Notes under the pieces: generated by a model
The model's input: the letters and a program-made list of their open reading frames with translations, nothing else
What the model was told of the DNA's origin: nothing
Database searches by the model: none
Shown here: positions 1 to 9,184 of the stretch, in pieces
Numbering within the stretch: the first letter of the stretch is position 1
Layout of the letters: each line of letters begins with the position of its first letter
Translations under genes and position numbers: made by a program
From: Acidobacteriota bacterium
GTDB taxonomy: Bacteria > Acidobacteriota > Terriglobia > Bryobacterales > Bryobacteraceae
Reading direction: 5' to 3'
Length of the DNA stretch: 36,331 bases
NCBI GenBank assembly: GCA_025354885.1
Contig: JANXLY010000167.1
Coordinates: 1 to 36,331, forward strand

Positions 1-1218
1 CGCGTTGAGCGGGTGATTGCCGCCAAGCCGGAAGACTGCTGCTGCAAGGCCTGTGGGGCCGAGACGAAAGTGATTGGCTTCGACGAAAGCGAACAGCTCG
101 ATGTCGAACCAGCCCGCTACTTCGTACTGGTGACCAAGCGCGAGAAGCGGGTTTGCGGACACTGCGCCAATGGCGGCGTTGCTACCGCCGCGCTACCGCC
201 GCGCATCCTCGACAAGAGCCTGGTGAGCGACCGTATCCTCATCGACACGTTGGTGGCCAAATATAGTGATCATCTGCCGCTCTACCGGCAAAGCGTGATC
301 CTGTCCCGCGAGACAGGAATCGAGATCAGCCGGGCGACTATGGATGGCTGGGTGATGCAGGTGGGCGGGATGCTGCTGCCGGTGGTGGAGCGGATGCGGC
401 TGGACTTAGTGAGTGGATCTTACATACAGGCCGATGAAACAACGGTGGATGTGCAAGTTGGTAATGGAAGCGGCTCGAATCATCAGGCTTACTTATGGCA
501 GTACGGGAAACCGGGTGGGGAGACAGTGTTCGATTTCCGGATGGGACGCGGGCGCGAGGGTCCGAAGAAGTTTCTGGCTCAATATGCGGGGATCCTGCAG
601 ACCGACGGCTATACGGTTTATGACAGCGTGGGCGGCGGGAATATCGTGCGCGCAGCTTGCTGGGCACATGCACGGCGGAAGTTTGTCGAGGCCTTGAAGC
701 TGAACCCGAAGGATGTTGCGGCAGTGCGTATGGTCGCTTCTATCAACGACTTGTTTGAAGTGGATGCGCTGGCGCGGGAGTTGAGCCTGGAACAGCGGCA
801 TCAATTGCGCAGAGAACAGTCCACACCGTTGCTCGCGAGCTTGCACGAGGAGCTGAAGAAGATACAGTATCAGGTGTTGTCGGCGAGTGCGTTGGGTAAG
901 GCGACAGCTTATACGCTGACGCTTTGGCCCAAGCTGATCCGTTTCCTCGATCATCCCGAGCTTGAGTTATCCAACAACTTCGCGGAGAACTCGATGCGGG
1001 GCGTTGCGCTTGGCCGCAAGAACTGGATCCATATCGGCGGCGAGAATGCGGGGCCGAAGGTGGCCGCAATCCTGTCTGTCGTCGAGTCCTGCAAAAGACT
1101 GGGTGTGGCGGCGAGAGGCTATTTGGCCGAGATACTTCCCGGACTGAACGATCTCAAAATTCAGGAACTCGCCACGCGCACACCAGCCGCCTGGGTCAAG
1201 AGCAGATCCAAAGCCTAG
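1..1218 (+). CDS. tnpC: IS66 family transposase (TnpC), 5' end outside window
   Basis: This is the DDE transposase of an IS66-type insertion sequence. The open frame runs to the first base of the window, and IS66 transposases are usually about 500 residues, so the GTG at 13 is probably internal and the N-terminal part lies outside. The N-terminal segment here has a CxxC...CxxC zinc-binding pattern (CKACG and CGHC), as in the zf-IS66 domain. The catalytic core shows the first Asp in QADETTVDV, the second in QTDGYTVYD and the Glu in NNFAENSMR. These are followed by the GRKNW segment and the short C-terminal domain normal for the family. All catalytic residues visible here are intact, so the enzyme could be active. 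The accessory genes tnpA and tnpB would lie upstream of the window. Confidence 0.95.
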   Translation, partial: RVERVIAAKPEDCCCKACGAETKVIGFDESEQLDVEPARYFVLVTKREKRVCGHCANGGVATAALPPRILDKSLVSDRILIDTLVAKYSDHLPLYRQSVILSRETGIEISRATMDGWVMQVGGMLLPVVERMRLDLVSGSYIQADETTVDVQVGNGSGSNHQAYLWQYGKPGGETVFDFRMGRGREGPKKFLAQYAGILQTDGYTVYDSVGGGNIVRAACWAHARRKFVEALKLNPKDVAAVRMVASINDLFEVDALARELSLEQRHQLRREQSTPLLASLHEELKKIQYQVLSASALGKATAYTLTLWPKLIRFLDHPELELSNNFAENSMRGVALGRKNWIHIGGENAGPKVAAILSVVESCKRLGVAARGYLAEILPGLNDLKIQELATRTPAAWVKSRSKA

Positions 1219-1229
1219 AAGCAAGATGG

Positions 1230-1246
1230 GTTGCCCGTACGCTTAC
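1230..1246 (+). repeat. Right terminal inverted repeat of the IS66 element
   Basis: The sequence GTTGCCCGTACGCTTAC ends in the TTAC typical of IS66 ends; its reverse complement begins GTAAGCGTACGGG. The matching left repeat is outside the window, so pairing cannot be checked. The next 8 bases (1247-1254, GGTGCAAC) would be the target duplication expected for this family. Confidence 0.7.
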
Positions 1247-1450
1247 GGTGCAACGCGTTATGTCGACGTCACGAGCGGCTTGAACATGATGTCGATCAGC
1301 AAGTGGGAGGCGATGGTGGTGGCTAGTGGCCTGAAAGTGGAATACAGCAATTACAACGTGGTGAAGAACATCGGCTTACTCTCAAAAATCCCCGTTTTGC
1401 GCGAGCTGATGATCAACGACGTGGCCGCCATCCTGGTGAAGCCGGCTTAG
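1247..1450 (+). pseudogene. 3' fragment of a gene cut by IS66, probably a class I SAM-dependent methyltransferase
   Basis: About 67 codons remain open from the IS junction to a TAG at 1448-1450. The ATG at 1226 lies inside the IS, so it is not the native start. The peptide has a pattern like SKWEAMVVASGLKVEY followed by KIPVLRELMINDVAAIL and ends in KPA. This resembles the C-terminal tail of type-11-like methyltransferases, in which a GL-x-V-x-x stretch is followed by an IP-x-x-REL-x-x-x-D-hydrophobic motif. The SAM-binding domain is absent and should lie left of the element. The methyltransferase assignment is by resemblance of a short tail only. The interruption itself is well supported. 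Confidence 0.6.
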
Positions 1451-1490
1451 CAGCCAGGAGGGATTGCTTCGCCGGGAGACACAAAATGAG

Positions 1491-1528
1491 AACGGCGGCG
1501 CTGAGATCTTGTCTCAGGGCCGCCCGTT
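1491..1528 (-). terminator. Hairpin terminator after frr
   Basis: An imperfect inverted repeat (AACGG-CGGC-CTGAG pairing with CTCAG-GCCG-CCGTT, with one bulge and one mismatch) lies 27 bp beyond the frr stop. On the minus strand it is followed by a short T-rich run (CTCATTTTG). It fits an intrinsic terminator for the rplM-frr operon. It may also act on the truncated plus-strand gene. Confidence 0.6.
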
Positions 1529-1555
1529 AATTACAGAAATATCTCGCCTGGTAAT

Positions 1556-2134
1556 TTAGCGGATTTCCATGATCTCTTTTTCTTTGGCCTTCGATGCTTC
1601 GTCGACTTTCTTGGTAAACGCGTCGATCATTTTCTGGATCTCTTCGAGCGAACGCTTCTCTTCATCTTCACTGACGAGCTTGTCCTTCATCAGCTTCTTC
1701 ACCTGGTCGTTGGCATCACGGCGGATGTTGCGCAAGGCAACGCGATGATCCTCGGCCATGCCGTGCAGCTTCTTCGCGAGTTCCTTACGGCGCTCTTCGT
1801 TGAGTGGCGGAATCGGAATGCGGATCAGCTTGCCGTCGTTAGAAGGGTTGAGACCCAACTCCGCCGAGCGGATCGCTTTCTCAATCGGGCCAATCACCGT
1901 CGCATCCCAGGGGGAGATCGTCAACATGCCAGCTTCGGGCACGCTGATCGTGCCCACTTGGCTGACCGGCGTAGGGGTTCCGTAATAATCAACGCGGACG
2001 TTGTCCAGCATCGAAGCATTGGCGCGGCCCGTTCGCACGGTAGTCATGGACTGGGCCAGATCGACCAGCGCCTTTTCCATGCGGGTCTTGCAATTCGCTT
2101 CTACTTGTTTGGGTGTGGTAAATGTTTCGCTCAT
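1556..2134 (-). CDS. frr: Ribosome recycling factor
   Basis: RRF works with EF-G to split post-termination ribosomes in the cytoplasm. The 192-residue protein is close to the usual length of about 185. It contains the family landmarks [15 protein letters not shown] and [18 protein letters not shown], then TISPWD and a [28 protein letters not shown] segment (quoted in pieces), and ends in a charged helical domain. The ATG overlaps the pyrH stop in an ATGA arrangement, implying translational coupling. It is the last gene of the rplM-rpsI-rpsB-tsf-pyrH-frr operon, and a hairpin terminator follows. Confidence 0.98.
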   Translation of the reverse strand: MSETFTTPKQVEANCKTRMEKALVDLAQSMTTVRTGRANASMLDNVRVDYYGTPTPVSQVGTISVPEAGMLTISPWDATVIGPIEKAIRSAELGLNPSNDGKLIRIPIPPLNEERRKELAKKLHGMAEDHRVALRNIRRDANDQVKKLMKDKLVSEDEEKRSLEEIQKMIDAFTKKVDEASKAKEKEIMEIR

Positions 2135-2847
2135 TTGATCTCGTGAATCAAGGTTCCGATAGGCTCACCAAGAGCCATTCGCATTATATTCCCACGGACA
2201 GTGGAGTTGAACACCGAAATGGGGAGACTGTTGTCGCGGCACATTGCAACCGCCGAGGCGTCCAGAATTCGCAGCCCTTTCGACAAGACTTCGGTATAGG
2301 TTACAGAGGTATAGCGGACAGCGTCTGTGTGCTTCATCGGGTCTTTATCGTAAACACCATCGACCTTGGTGGCCTTGGCGAAAATCTGGGCGTGAATCTC
2401 GAGCGCGCGGAGCGCAGCAGTGGAATCCGTGGAGAAGAAGGGGTTGGAAGTGCCAGCCGCAAATAGAACGATGCGGCCTTTTTCAAGATGACGAATGGCG
2501 CGGCGGCGAATGTAGGGTTCGGCAACAGCAGCCATCTGGATGGCGGTCATGAGGCGTGTCGGAGAACCGGCACGTTCGAGTGCATCCTGCAGAGCAAGAC
2601 CGTTGATCACCGTGGCAAGCATGCCCATGTGATCTGCGGCAACTCGATCCATGGACTTGGCAGCGGCATCCACACCCCGAAAGATGTTTCCGCCGCCGAC
2701 TACCAGTCCAATTTCGATACCCTGCTTTTGTACTTCAGAGATTTCTTTGGCGAAAGCATTGACCGTATCATTGTCGATACCAAAGCCCCTCGGGCCGGCC
2801 ATGACTTCGCCCGAAAGCTTTAAGACGATGCGCCGGTAGCTTGGCAT
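2131..2847 (-). CDS. pyrH: UMP kinase
   Basis: This cytoplasmic enzyme phosphorylates UMP to UDP with ATP in pyrimidine nucleotide synthesis. The 238-residue length is typical of bacterial PyrH in the amino-acid-kinase family. Visible motifs are the N-terminal [10 protein letters not shown], the GGGNIFRG loop, [12 protein letters not shown], the [20 protein letters not shown] region that binds nucleotide, and VDGVYDKDP. The gene starts 5 bp after the tsf stop and overlaps frr by 4 bp. The tsf-pyrH-frr order is strongly conserved in bacteria. Confidence 0.98.
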   Translation of the reverse strand: MPSYRRIVLKLSGEVMAGPRGFGIDNDTVNAFAKEISEVQKQGIEIGLVVGGGNIFRGVDAAAKSMDRVAADHMGMLATVINGLALQDALERAGSPTRLMTAIQMAAVAEPYIRRRAIRHLEKGRIVLFAAGTSNPFFSTDSTAALRALEIHAQIFAKATKVDGVYDKDPMKHTDAVRYTSVTYTEVLSKGLRILDASAVAMCRDNSLPISVFNSTVRGNIMRMALGEPIGTLIHEIK

Positions 2848-2852
2848 GGGAG

Positions 2853-3752
2853 CTATTCCGCTGCCGCTTCTTCGCCCGATTGAGTCTCGCCGACCTTGAA
2901 GCGGGCGAAGTGCGCCACTTCAATGGCTCCACCGGTGGAAGCACTCTTCTGCTTGATCAGTTCGGTCACCGTAAGAGTGTTGTCCTTGATGAAGGGTTGC
3001 TCGAGAAGACAAACCTCTTCGTAGAACTTGCCCAGACGGCCTTCGACGATTTTGTCGAGGATTTTGTCCGGCTTGCCTTCATTGCGGGCGCGGTCACGGG
3101 CAATGTCGGCTTCTTTGGCCAGATGAGCAGGATCGACCTGATCGCGGCGGATGTACTTCGGATCTGCGGCTGCTGCCTGCATGGCGAGATCCCTGCCGAG
3201 TGAGGCCAGATCTTCGCTATGACCAGCGGGGCTGGACAAGGCCATCAGAACAGCCAACTGACTGCCAGGATGGGTGTAACTGGCAATCGAGCCAGTGGTG
3301 ACCCTGACGCGTTCAAAGCGGGGGAGAACGATGTTCTCTCCGACCCTGGCGATCTGGGTCTTGATAAAGTCTCCGACAGTTGTCGAAGGATCCTTCTTCA
3401 ATGCTTCGAGCAAAATCGCATCGCTCGTGACAGCACTTGAGCTAGCCACATGCGCAGCAATATCTGCGACGAGAGCATGGAATTCGTCAGTACGGGCCAC
3501 AAAATCGGATTCGCAATTGACTTCGACGATGACAGCCGACTGGCCGTCAGCAGCGATGTCGGCCAGAATGAGACCCTGCTTGGCAGAACGAGTCGACTTC
3601 TTGGCCGCCGCAGCGGCGCCGCGCTTGCGCAGCACCACTTCGGCGTCATCCAGATTCGCGTTCGCTTCGACAAGGGCATTGCGGCAATCCATCATGCCGG
3701 CTCCGGTGCGTTCCCGCAGAGTTTTTACGAGCTGAGCAGTTACTTCCGCCAT
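2853..3752 (-). CDS. tsf: Translation elongation factor Ts
   Basis: EF-Ts is the nucleotide exchange factor that regenerates EF-Tu-GTP. The 299-residue product has the N-terminal UBA-like segment with [16 protein letters not shown], the diagnostic [13 protein letters not shown] stretch, and the second conserved motif ([12 protein letters not shown]) in the dimerisation domain. It is slightly longer than the 283-residue E. coli protein and has an Ala/Glu-rich tail. It follows rpsB by 53 bp and is followed after 5 bp by pyrH, the standard rpsB-tsf-pyrH layout. An AAGGA Shine-Dalgarno-like element lies somewhat far upstream of the ATG. Confidence 0.98.
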   Translation of the reverse strand: MAEVTAQLVKTLRERTGAGMMDCRNALVEANANLDDAEVVLRKRGAAAAAKKSTRSAKQGLILADIAADGQSAVIVEVNCESDFVARTDEFHALVADIAAHVASSSAVTSDAILLEALKKDPSTTVGDFIKTQIARVGENIVLPRFERVRVTTGSIASYTHPGSQLAVLMALSSPAGHSEDLASLGRDLAMQAAAADPKYIRRDQVDPAHLAKEADIARDRARNEGKPDKILDKIVEGRLGKFYEEVCLLEQPFIKDNTLTVTELIKQKSASTGGAIEVAHFARFKVGETQSGEEAAAE

Positions 3753-3805
3753 ATGATTACACTTATCCTTTATGCGAGTATGTTACAGGCCTGTTCGTAA
3801 ATCAG

Positions 3806-4723
3806 CTATTCTGCTTTGACAGCAGGAGTGCTGACAACAGGAGCTTCTTCTACTTCAGGAGCCTTCTTGGGGAGCGACATCGAAGGAAGATCGAGTTCAC
3901 TGATGATTAGCGTTTCGCTCATCAATTCCTCAGAGTACTTCGGATCGACATACTGTGCGTAGCTGCTCATGTCAATCGAAGAACCGCTGTCGTCGTCTGC
4001 GGCAGGCTCTACCACAGGGGCATGGAAGTCATGCTCGGTGGCGAGGGCGCGGCCTTCAACGACGGCATCGGCGATCTTTGAGGTAAAGAGCTTGATGGCG
4101 CGCAATGCGTCATCATTGCCAGGAATCACGTAATCTACTTCGTCCGGGTCGCAGTTGGTATCCACAACGCCGACGACAGGGATGCCGAGACGCTTGGCTT
4201 CTTTTACCGCGATCGATTCTTTAGAAGAATCAACTACAAAGATCAGGTCCGGCAGACCGGGCATGTCCTTGATACCGGCGAGGTTCTGCGAGAGGTGCTT
4301 TCGCTCGCGCTCGAGACGGGAAATTTCCTTCTTCGAGCGGCTGCCCCAGGTCCCTTCAGTCGACATGGTTTCGAGTTCGCGCAGGCGCTTGATCGATCCC
4401 TTGACGGTGAGGAAGTTCGTGAGCAGCCCACCGAGCCAGCGGTTATTGATGTAGTACATCCCGCAGCGGGTGGCTTCTTCAGCGATGGCTTCCTGAGCCT
4501 GACGCTTGGTGCCGACAAACAGAACGTTTTTGCCCTGAGCAGCCATTTCGCCTACATAGCGCATGGCGTCTTTGAAGAGCTTTAAGGTCTTCTGCAGGTC
4601 AATGATGTAAATTCCGTTGCGTTCGCCAAAGATATACTCTTTCATCTTTGGATTCCAGCGTTTGGTCTGGTGCCCGAAGTGAACGCCTGCTTCGAGCAGT
4701 TCTTTCATGGAAATTGAGGGCAT
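3806..4723 (-). CDS. rpsB: 30S ribosomal protein S2 with long acidic C-terminal tail
   Basis: S2 binds 16S rRNA on the small subunit. The N-terminal 230 or so residues show the family signature motifs: [40 protein letters not shown] and [15 protein letters not shown]. The protein is 305 residues, compared with about 240 in E. coli. The extra C-terminal portion of roughly 70 residues is acidic and rich in Ser, Pro, Glu and Ala. An AAAGGA Shine-Dalgarno sits 6 bp before the ATG. The gap of 73 bp to rpsI is the largest within this operon and could hold a secondary promoter or an autoregulatory leader, but I see no clear structure there. Confidence 0.98.
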   Translation of the reverse strand: MPSISMKELLEAGVHFGHQTKRWNPKMKEYIFGERNGIYIIDLQKTLKLFKDAMRYVGEMAAQGKNVLFVGTKRQAQEAIAEEATRCGMYYINNRWLGGLLTNFLTVKGSIKRLRELETMSTEGTWGSRSKKEISRLERERKHLSQNLAGIKDMPGLPDLIFVVDSSKESIAVKEAKRLGIPVVGVVDTNCDPDEVDYVIPGNDDALRAIKLFTSKIADAVVEGRALATEHDFHAPVVEPAADDDSGSSIDMSSYAQYVDPKYSEELMSETLIISELDLPSMSLPKKAPEVEEAPVVSTPAVKAE

Positions 4724-4796
4724 GACAAGTCCTTTGCTCTGTAATTAAACAGAAATTGATGCATTCTCTAAATGGTTCAGTTTTCCGTACAGCGAA

Positions 4797-5192
4797 TTAA
4801 CGCTTGGAGAACTGGAAGCGCTTGCGGGCACCCTTTTGGCCATACTTCTTACGCTCATGTTCGCGGGGGTCGCGAGTGAGCATCCCGAGCTCTTTGAGCT
4901 TGGGGCGAAGTTCCAAGTTGAATTCCAGCAATGCGCGCGCCACACCAAGCCGGCAGGCTTCTGCTTGACCCGTAAAGCCACCGCCGTCGGCAAGGATGAG
5001 TGCATCAAACTTGTCATTCGTCTCGGTGGCAAGCAAGGGTTGCCGCACGATAGCGCGGGCGGTTTCCGTATGGAAGTATTGCTCGAGGGCGCGATGATTG
5101 ACGGTTATGTCGCCCTTACCAGGACGCAAGAATACGCGAGCCGTGGAGGTCTTGCGGCGTCCGGTTCCAATATATTGATTTAAAGCAGCCAC
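4797..5192 (-). CDS. rpsI: 30S ribosomal protein S9
   Basis: S9 is a small-subunit protein whose basic C-terminal tail reaches the P-site tRNA. The 131-residue protein begins with [12 protein letters not shown] and contains [19 protein letters not shown]. It ends with the conserved [17 protein letters not shown] tail, which carries the terminal K-R typical of S9. It lies 19 bp downstream of rplM, the usual rplM-rpsI pair. Confidence 0.98.
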   Translation of the reverse strand: MAALNQYIGTGRRKTSTARVFLRPGKGDITVNHRALEQYFHTETARAIVRQPLLATETNDKFDALILADGGGFTGQAEACRLGVARALLEFNLELRPKLKELGMLTRDPREHERKKYGQKGARKRFQFSKR

Positions 5193-5211
5193 TGAATACC
5201 TTTCTCAGTAC

Positions 5212-5646
5212 TTAGGACACTACGACGGTCGGCTCAGGCTTCTGAGCCTGATGCGGATGACGGTCTGTAGCGTACACTTTCAATTTCTTGCCCATATGTT
5301 TGCCTAGCGTGCTTTTGGGCAACATGCCCTTAACAGCCAGTTCAATCATACGTGCGGGTTTGGTGTCATGCATCTGTTTCGCACCGGTTGCCTTCAAACC
5401 ACCCGGGTAACCGGTGTGATAATAGTAAACCTTCTGATCGACTTTATTGCCGGTCAGGCGAACTTTAGCAGCGTTAATGACGATCACATGATCGCCCATG
5501 TCCAGATAAGGCGTGTAGGTCGGCTTGTGTTTGCCCATCAGAATGCGGGCGGCTTTGGTAGCCAGGCGTCCAAGAGTGGAGCCTTCCGCATCGATGATGT
5601 GCCAATTGCGACTGACGTCTTTTCCGGAGGGTACGTAAGTCTTCAT
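5212..5646 (-). CDS. rplM: 50S ribosomal protein L13
   Basis: L13 is an early assembly protein of the large subunit. The 144-residue sequence has [16 protein letters not shown] near the N-terminus, then [31 protein letters not shown], and the [22 protein letters not shown] signature. The length is normal. It is the first gene of the six-gene operon, and a sigma-70-like promoter is visible upstream at 5684-5713. A GAGGGAGA purine run on the minus strand lies upstream of the ATG and is a likely ribosome binding site. Confidence 0.98.
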   Translation of the reverse strand: MKTYVPSGKDVSRNWHIIDAEGSTLGRLATKAARILMGKHKPTYTPYLDMGDHVIVINAAKVRLTGNKVDQKVYYYHTGYPGGLKATGAKQMHDTKPARMIELAVKGMLPKSTLGKHMGKKLKVYATDRHPHQAQKPEPTVVVS

Positions 5647-5683
5647 ACGTTCGGGTCTCCCTCAAAAAATAGTCAACTTCACA

Positions 5684-5713
5684 AGTTTAGCGCGAAATTT
5701 CAGTCTGTGTCAA
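5684..5713 (-). promoter_or_regulatory. Sigma-70-like promoter for the rplM operon
   Basis: On the minus strand a perfect -35 hexamer TTGACA (5708-5713) is followed after 18 bp by TAAACT (5684-5689), a 4 of 6 match to the -10 consensus. The expected transcription start would leave a leader of about 30 bases before the rplM ATG at 5646. It lies in the 141 bp gap between ppsA and rplM, consistent with independent control of the ribosomal operon. Confidence 0.6.
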
Positions 5714-5787
5714 AGCGCAGTAGTCGGCAAGTCGTATGCCCCAGGCAAAGTATTGCAAACAAATGACAATTTGCACTTCGAGCGAGT

Positions 5788-8199
5788 TCAGGATTTGCTC
5801 TGGAAATCGAGGGAGCCTTCGCACTCCGCAATTCGGATTCGGGTCTGGATCGCAGTATCGGGATTGAGTGAAATCGAATGGATGCCACATTCGACGAGCC
5901 AGTTGGCAAATTCCGGATAGTCCGAGGGGGCTTGACCACAGATGCCGATTGGCTTCTTGGCAGCGTGCGCAGCCTCGATCGCCTGGGCGATCAGGGCCTT
6001 GACGGCGGGATTGCGTTCGTCGAAAAGATGGGCGACGGTTGCCGAGTCGCGATCGAGGCCGAGCGTCAATTGGGTCAGATCGTTTGAGCCGATTGAGAAT
6101 CCGTCAAAGATATCGAGAAAGTCCTTGGCGAGAAGAACATTCGACGGAATCTCGCACATCACGTAAACCTGAAGGCCGTTCTCGTGTTGGCGTAATCCAT
6201 AAGAAGCCATAGTTGCCAGTACTCGCTTGCCTTCTTCGACAGTGCGGCAAAACGGAATCATCACAATCAGGTTGCTAAGGCCCATCTGGTTTCGCACTCT
6301 GGCGATCGCCGCGCATTCGAGCGCGAATCCTTCGGCATAGCGCGGATCGTAGTATCGCGAGGCACCACGAAATCCGAGCATCGGATTCTCTTCCGCAGGT
6401 TCAAATTCCGCGCCGCCGATCAGCTTGGCATATTCGTTCGTTTTGAAATCGCTGGTGCGGACGACTACCGGTTTTGGATAAAAAGCAGCAGCAATCTGGG
6501 CGATCCCCTCGCTAAGCCGTTCGACAAAAAACTCGTTCGGCGCTTGTGAGCCGATTCTCTTTTCAATCTCGACGACGGCAGCAGGATCTTTGAGGGCTGG
6601 GTAACGGACCAGTGCCATGGGATGGATGCCGATGTGGTTATTGATGATGAACTCAATGCGGGCAAGGCCCACACCATCATTGGGGATCGCCCGCAGATGA
6701 AAGGCCTGCGAAGGATCGCCGACATTCAGCATGACCTCAGTGCGCGTCTTCGGAATGGACTGGATGTCGGGCCTTGTAAGTTCAAATGGAACCGCACCGG
6801 AATAGATATTGCCGGTGGAGCCTTCTGCACAACTTACAGTAACCAGATCGCCGTCGTGTAACAGCGTCGTTCCGTTATTGCTGCCGACCACGCAGCAGAG
6901 GCCGAGTTCGCGGGAGATGATTGCGGCGTGCGCTGTGCGACCTCCATGGTCGGTTACGATTGCGGCGATGCGTTTCATGACCGGTTCCCAGTCGGGATCG
7001 GTTTGCGGTGCGACGAGCACTTCGCCGGTCTGCACCTGTCCGAGTTGCGTAGGATCGAGAACGACTCGAACACGGCCTGTCGCGATGCGTTCCCCCACTG
7101 CCTGACCTGTGACGATGGGCGCGCCATGATCGTGCGAGAGCCGGAAGAGTTCGGGCAGGAAGGATTGCGGGCGGCTCGAATGTACTGTTTCCGGCCTGGC
7201 CTGCACGATAAAGAGTTCACCCGTCACTCCATCTTTGGCCCATTCGAGATCCATAGGCGTAGGATGACCGTTCACTTCCGAATAGTGTTTTTCGACCGCC
7301 CCGGCCCAGCGGGCGAGCGTGAGTACTTCTTCATCATTGAGGCAAAAGCGATTGCGCTGGTCGGCGGGAACAGCTTCGCACTCGGTCGACTTCGAGCCTT
7401 CCGCATAGATGAGTCGAATTTCTTTCGATCCAAGTCGCCGAGTGAGAATTGGCTTCTCTGCTGTCTGTAGCGTTGGTTTGAAAACAACCCATTCATCCGG
7501 ATTGACCGCACCCTGAACAACATACTCGCCAAGTCCATAAGAGCCGGATAGGACAGTAACTTCGCGAAAGCCGGATTCGGGATCGAGCGTGAAGATGATG
7601 CCCGAGCAGGCTTTGTCTGAGCGAACCATCGGCTGCACTCCCACCGACACCGCCGCCAGCAGGTGGTCGTATTGATGACGGGCACGGTAGCTGATGGCCC
7701 GATCAGTGAAGCAGGAGGCAAAGCAGGCGTGGACGGCAACAAGCAGCGCATCCTCACCGGAAACATTGAGAAAGCTCTCCTGCTGTCCGGCGAAGGAAGC
7801 ATCGGCAAGATCTTCTATGGTGGCAGAAGAGCGGACAGCCATTTCTACGATTCGATGGGAGCGCTGCATCAGGCGCAGATACGCGTCGTGAATGGCAGAT
7901 GCGACTGGCGCAGGAATCGATTCGGCAAGAACCATATTGCGCGCAGCCAGGCCGCACTGCGCAAGAGCCTCGACGTCTTCCGGGTGCAAGCCTTCGAGCA
8001 GCGAACGCAACCGCTCACGCAACCCGGTGGCATCGAGAAATTCCCGATAAGCATCCGCAGTAATGGCAAAGCCGTCCAGCACTCCCAAGCCGAGCGGACG
8101 AAGGCGATTGAAAAGCTGACCGAGTGAGGCATTCTTTCCTCCCACGCGGGCGATATCGGCGAGACCGATTTCGGTGAAGTCGAGCGTTCTTGCGATCAT
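5788..8199 (-). CDS. ppsA: Phosphoenolpyruvate synthase
   Basis: PEP synthase converts pyruvate, ATP and water to PEP, AMP and phosphate, the entry to gluconeogenesis from pyruvate. I chose the ATG at 8199 (803 residues), because an AAAGGG element lies 6 bp upstream; an 8-codon extension to 8223 is open but lacks support. Domain order is the N-terminal ATP-grasp-like PEP/pyruvate-binding domain (VGGKNASLGQL; VAVRSSATIEDLADASFAGQ), then the mobile phosphohistidine domain with the catalytic His in GGRTAHAAI (about residue 423). The C-terminal TIM-barrel follows, with GFRGASRYY, SIGSNDLTQLTLGLDRD and IGICGQAPSDYP. The set and order of motifs favour PpsA over pyruvate phosphate dikinase. It is the last gene of a unit with the stress and CBS proteins, 98 bp downstream of the former. 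Confidence 0.95.
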   Translation of the reverse strand: MIARTLDFTEIGLADIARVGGKNASLGQLFNRLRPLGLGVLDGFAITADAYREFLDATGLRERLRSLLEGLHPEDVEALAQCGLAARNMVLAESIPAPVASAIHDAYLRLMQRSHRIVEMAVRSSATIEDLADASFAGQQESFLNVSGEDALLVAVHACFASCFTDRAISYRARHQYDHLLAAVSVGVQPMVRSDKACSGIIFTLDPESGFREVTVLSGSYGLGEYVVQGAVNPDEWVVFKPTLQTAEKPILTRRLGSKEIRLIYAEGSKSTECEAVPADQRNRFCLNDEEVLTLARWAGAVEKHYSEVNGHPTPMDLEWAKDGVTGELFIVQARPETVHSSRPQSFLPELFRLSHDHGAPIVTGQAVGERIATGRVRVVLDPTQLGQVQTGEVLVAPQTDPDWEPVMKRIAAIVTDHGGRTAHAAIISRELGLCCVVGSNNGTTLLHDGDLVTVSCAEGSTGNIYSGAVPFELTRPDIQSIPKTRTEVMLNVGDPSQAFHLRAIPNDGVGLARIEFIINNHIGIHPMALVRYPALKDPAAVVEIEKRIGSQAPNEFFVERLSEGIAQIAAAFYPKPVVVRTSDFKTNEYAKLIGGAEFEPAEENPMLGFRGASRYYDPRYAEGFALECAAIARVRNQMGLSNLIVMIPFCRTVEEGKRVLATMASYGLRQHENGLQVYVMCEIPSNVLLAKDFLDIFDGFSIGSNDLTQLTLGLDRDSATVAHLFDERNPAVKALIAQAIEAAHAAKKPIGICGQAPSDYPEFANWLVECGIHSISLNPDTAIQTRIRIAECEGSLDFQSKS

Positions 8200-8244
8200 G
8201 GAATTCCCTTTCTTTCGACACAAAATGCATTCGTATGAAAAGGT

Positions 8245-8280
8245 GGGTGAATTCCCGCAAGAAACTGGGCCAACTCACCC
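8245..8280 (-). terminator. Inverted repeat between stress-protein gene and ppsA, possible attenuator
   Basis: GGGTGA (8245-8250) pairs with TCACCC (8275-8280), with partial inner pairing of TTCCC with GGG. On the minus strand it is followed by ACCTTTTCATAC. It could be a weak intrinsic terminator or an mRNA processing stem that lowers ppsA expression relative to the two upstream genes. The T run is short, so strong termination is doubtful. Confidence 0.35.
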
Positions 8281-8297
8281 AATACAGCGACTTCAAA

Positions 8298-9158
8298 TCA
8301 GATGCTCAATACAGGGCAAGGCGACTGGCGAATCACATCGTAGAGATCCGACCAGATGCGGCTGACAGCACCCTGCGCATGACCGCGACCGAGCACAATC
8401 AGGTCGGCATGCACGGCTAGCGCCTGATCGTGAATATTCTGGATCAGACCGCCCTCGACAATGGCAACGGAAGCGTCGATGTTGTTATCCCAGCGCAGCG
8501 ATTGCAGCTTCTGGGTGCTAAGGTCGAGCATTTGTTTGCGGTAATGTTCGTAGTCCACATCGATCGAAGGATGGGGATAACCGCAACTATGGAGCAGCGT
8601 AAGTTTAGCCCCAAAGGACTGAGCAAGCAGTGCCGCAGCCTTTGCCACTGCTGCTGATTCTTCTTCGAGGCTGACAGCGCAAAGGATCGAACGGACGGGC
8701 CAGTGCGCTTGTTCGCCCTGCGCCACGCCGTGCACGCCGGTCCAGACCGGGCAGGACACATCATGCAGTACCTTTGCCGCAACCGAACCGATCAGCAAGC
8801 GGCGCAACAGTCCACGCCCGCTGGTCGGCAGCACGATCAGATCGGTGCCTTGCTTTTGTACAAAGCGGTGGATCGTATCTCCTGCTTCGCCTTCTTCGAC
8901 AAGCTGCCAAAGATTCTCCGGGGGCATGTTTTCGGCAGCGAATCGTCGCAGGCTGGATTCATGTTCCTGCTTGATTTCAAAGGGAATCGTCATGTCGAGA
9001 GGACCAAGATCACCATAGAGCATTACAGGCATTTGATAGGAATTCAACAGCGTGGTCTGACTGTTGAAGTGTCTTGCAAGGTTGAGTACCGTGGGCACCA
9101 TGGCCCTGCAAGGCTCTGAAAAATCGACGGGGAAAAGAATCTGTCGAAACGGTAACAT
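8298..9158 (-). CDS. Tandem-domain universal stress protein (UspA family)
   Basis: This cytoplasmic stress protein has two Usp domains in tandem, about residues 1-145 and 150-286. Each begins with an ILFPVDFSE- or ILCAVSLEEES-like strand and ends with a DLIVLPTSGRG- or DLIVLGRGHAQG-like loop followed by SCPV or PCPVLSI. The G-rich loops correspond to the nucleotide-binding region of ATP-binding Usps, but the spacing is not perfectly canonical, so ATP binding is uncertain. A GGAG element sits 8 bp before the ATG. The gene lies 26 bp after the CBS-domain gene and 98 bp before ppsA. In other bacteria Usp and CBS proteins sense adenylate energy charge and occur in hypoxia or starvation regulons; a similar role here is inference. 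Confidence 0.92.
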   Translation of the reverse strand: MLPFRQILFPVDFSEPCRAMVPTVLNLARHFNSQTTLLNSYQMPVMLYGDLGPLDMTIPFEIKQEHESSLRRFAAENMPPENLWQLVEEGEAGDTIHRFVQKQGTDLIVLPTSGRGLLRRLLIGSVAAKVLHDVSCPVWTGVHGVAQGEQAHWPVRSILCAVSLEEESAAVAKAAALLAQSFGAKLTLLHSCGYPHPSIDVDYEHYRKQMLDLSTQKLQSLRWDNNIDASVAIVEGGLIQNIHDQALAVHADLIVLGRGHAQGAVSRIWSDLYDVIRQSPCPVLSI

Positions 9159-9184
9159 GATGGGTCTCCAATTTAGTTCAGTGT

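Larger units (their letters stand above)
1..1246 (+). mobile_element. IS66-type insertion sequence, right portion
   Basis: The element includes the transposase gene and 28 bp of downstream DNA that ends in CCGTACGCTTAC. IS66 elements characteristically begin with GTAA and end with TTAC, which places the right boundary at about 1246. The left end is outside the window. Directly after the boundary the reading frame changes to an unrelated protein fragment, which supports this junction. Confidence 0.85.

Noticed and set aside
4724..4796. Leader before rpsB as an S2 autoregulatory RNA
   Set aside because: The 73 bp gap shows no stable hairpin by eye and nothing similar to known S2 leader motifs.
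7272..7808. Long alternative frames within ppsA and the ribosomal genes, several above 100 codons
   Set aside because: They lie antisense or out of frame to strongly conserved genes, have no ribosome binding sites and give low-complexity, Arg/Ser/Pro-rich peptides.
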